From the NCBI GenBank assembly GCA_944385945.1, contig CALWZD010000123.1, positions 1 to 64,000 of the forward strand: DNA of 64,000 nt, written 5' to 3'. The notes below the pieces were generated by a model. The model ran no database searches and was not told the DNA's origin. It worked only from the letters and a program-made list of their open reading frames with translations. This document shows positions 63,346 to 64,000 of the stretch, piece by piece. Within the stretch, counting starts at the first letter, position 1; the number at the start of each line of letters is the position of its first letter. Both the position numbers and the translations under genes were made by a program. This DNA comes from an uncultured Anaerofilum sp. GTDB lineage: Bacteria > Bacillota > Clostridia > Oscillospirales > Ruminococcaceae.

Positions 63346-64000
63346 ATGAAAAAAAAGCAATGGGTCGCAATCGGATGTTTTTCGCTTTTGATGTTCGGGC
63401 TGAGCATCAGTGATGCTCTGCGTGGCATTTTTTCGCCCGTATTTCAAGAGCGTTACCAACTGAATGAAGCTGAACTTTCGCAACTGCTTACCGTCAGCTA
63501 TATAGGCAATCTTTTGTTTTTAAGCGTTGGCGGAAAACTGCTTGATAAATTTGGTAAAAAATCGGTAATGCTGGCAATGATGCTGATTTGGGGCTTTTCT
63601 CTGTTGCTGAACGTTGTCACCGACAGCTACGGTATGATCTTACTCTCGGTATTTTTTGCACTGGGTACATCAACTTTGCTAAATACTTCGGTCAATCTGT
63701 CTACTCCGCTTATCAGCACTTCGTACGCCGGACTTTTGGTAAACATCTTCTTTTTTGTGCAAGGCATCGGAACCAGTGCAAGCCAATTTTTGTTGGGTAA
63801 ATATCTGTTTTCATACCAAGGTTGGCGTTTGACCTGTATTTTTCTTGTTGGCATCGCTGTATTTTCTCTTGCGCTGTTTTTACTCAGTTCCATCGCTCGC
63901 AAAACTCCCTCTGTCGTTGGTACCACAGCTTCTGCGCAGACAGACCTTGCCTCGTCGTATATGCCAAAACGGATCGTTTTCTGGATGTTTGCTGCCATGA
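63346..64000 (+). CDS. MFS transporter (3' end beyond window)
   Basis: The first 218 codons of a major facilitator protein, cut by the window edge. ATG 63346 follows GAGGTG. About six hydrophobic helices are visible, with the family loop motif GGKLLDKFGKKSVML between helices 2 and 3 and a polar loop near residues 190-205. It is divergent from the AraC gene at 62234 and probably carries a sugar. An AGTATACT palindrome (63270-63277) lies in its promoter region. Specificity cannot be judged from the N-terminal half. Confidence 0.8.
   Translation, partial: MKKKQWVAIGCFSLLMFGLSISDALRGIFSPVFQERYQLNEAELSQLLTVSYIGNLLFLSVGGKLLDKFGKKSVMLAMMLIWGFSLLLNVVTDSYGMILLSVFFALGTSTLLNTSVNLSTPLISTSYAGLLVNIFFFVQGIGTSASQFLLGKYLFSYQGWRLTCIFLVGIAVFSLALFLLSSIARKTPSVVGTTASAQTDLASSYMPKRIVFWMFAAM

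Overview
The window looks like a chromosomal segment of a gut-type Clostridia bacterium, most likely Oscillospiraceae/Ruminococcaceae. The reasons are Gram-positive style lipoproteins with C-terminal lipobox cysteines, strong AGGAGG ribosome sites, a T-box leader, MsmE/LplA-type sugar ABC systems without their own ATPase, and a palindromic intergenic repeat of a type I associate with such gut genomes. Assignment below class level is inference. Almost every gene serves uptake or breakdown of plant or host glycans. I saw no phage, IS element or CRISPR array.

Layout. 0-4 kb: tRNA-Pro(GGG), then a decayed mgl (galactose/glucose CUT2 ABC) operon whose permease gene is cut down to 39 codons, then a GntR/FCD regulator. 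4.3-5.9 kb: a small secreted DGDG-repeat protein, an ECF sigma factor and an RsgI-like anti-sigma factor. 6-10 kb: uxuB-uxuA hexuronate genes and an MFS transporter. 10-20.5 kb: a YesN/YesM two-component system, a CUT1 ABC system, a PHP phosphoesterase and a GH112 phosphorylase. 20.6-29.7 kb: a raffinose-type locus with an AraC regulator, CUT1 ABC, GH36 alpha-galactosidase, P-loop sugar kinase and GH13_18 phosphorylase. 29.7-44.7 kb: GH31, a membrane-anchored AraC sensor, a GH36-like enzyme, an MGH1-like glycosidase with an in-frame amber codon, an LplABC-type transporter and a Gfo/Idh/MocA oxidoreductase. 44.8-48 kb: a PF04392-type ABC transporter under a T-box whose specifier reads CCC (Pro). 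48-59 kb: pectin and hemicellulose genes (TIM-barrel isomerase, two GH105, AraC, GH2, GH3, PL22). 58.9-64 kb: GH38 alpha-mannosidase, AraC and a truncated MFS gene.

How the genes work together. Sugar oligomers enter through binding-protein systems, which probably share an MsmK-type ATPase encoded elsewhere. Cytoplasmic hydrolases, lyases and phosphorylases then break them down. The raffinose locus reads as a split version of Ruminococcus gnavus AgaSK plus sucrose-6F-phosphate phosphorylase, giving galactose, glucose-1-P and fructose-6-P. The PL22 and GH105 enzymes would yield unsaturated or free uronates, and UxuB/UxuA handle the fructuronate-mannonate steps.

Sequence quality. Eight otherwise intact reading frames are each restored by adding one base, mostly in a homopolymer. 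This suggests assembly or sequencing deletions in at least some of them. The amber codon in the MGH1-like gene and the mglC truncation are different in kind and may be real.
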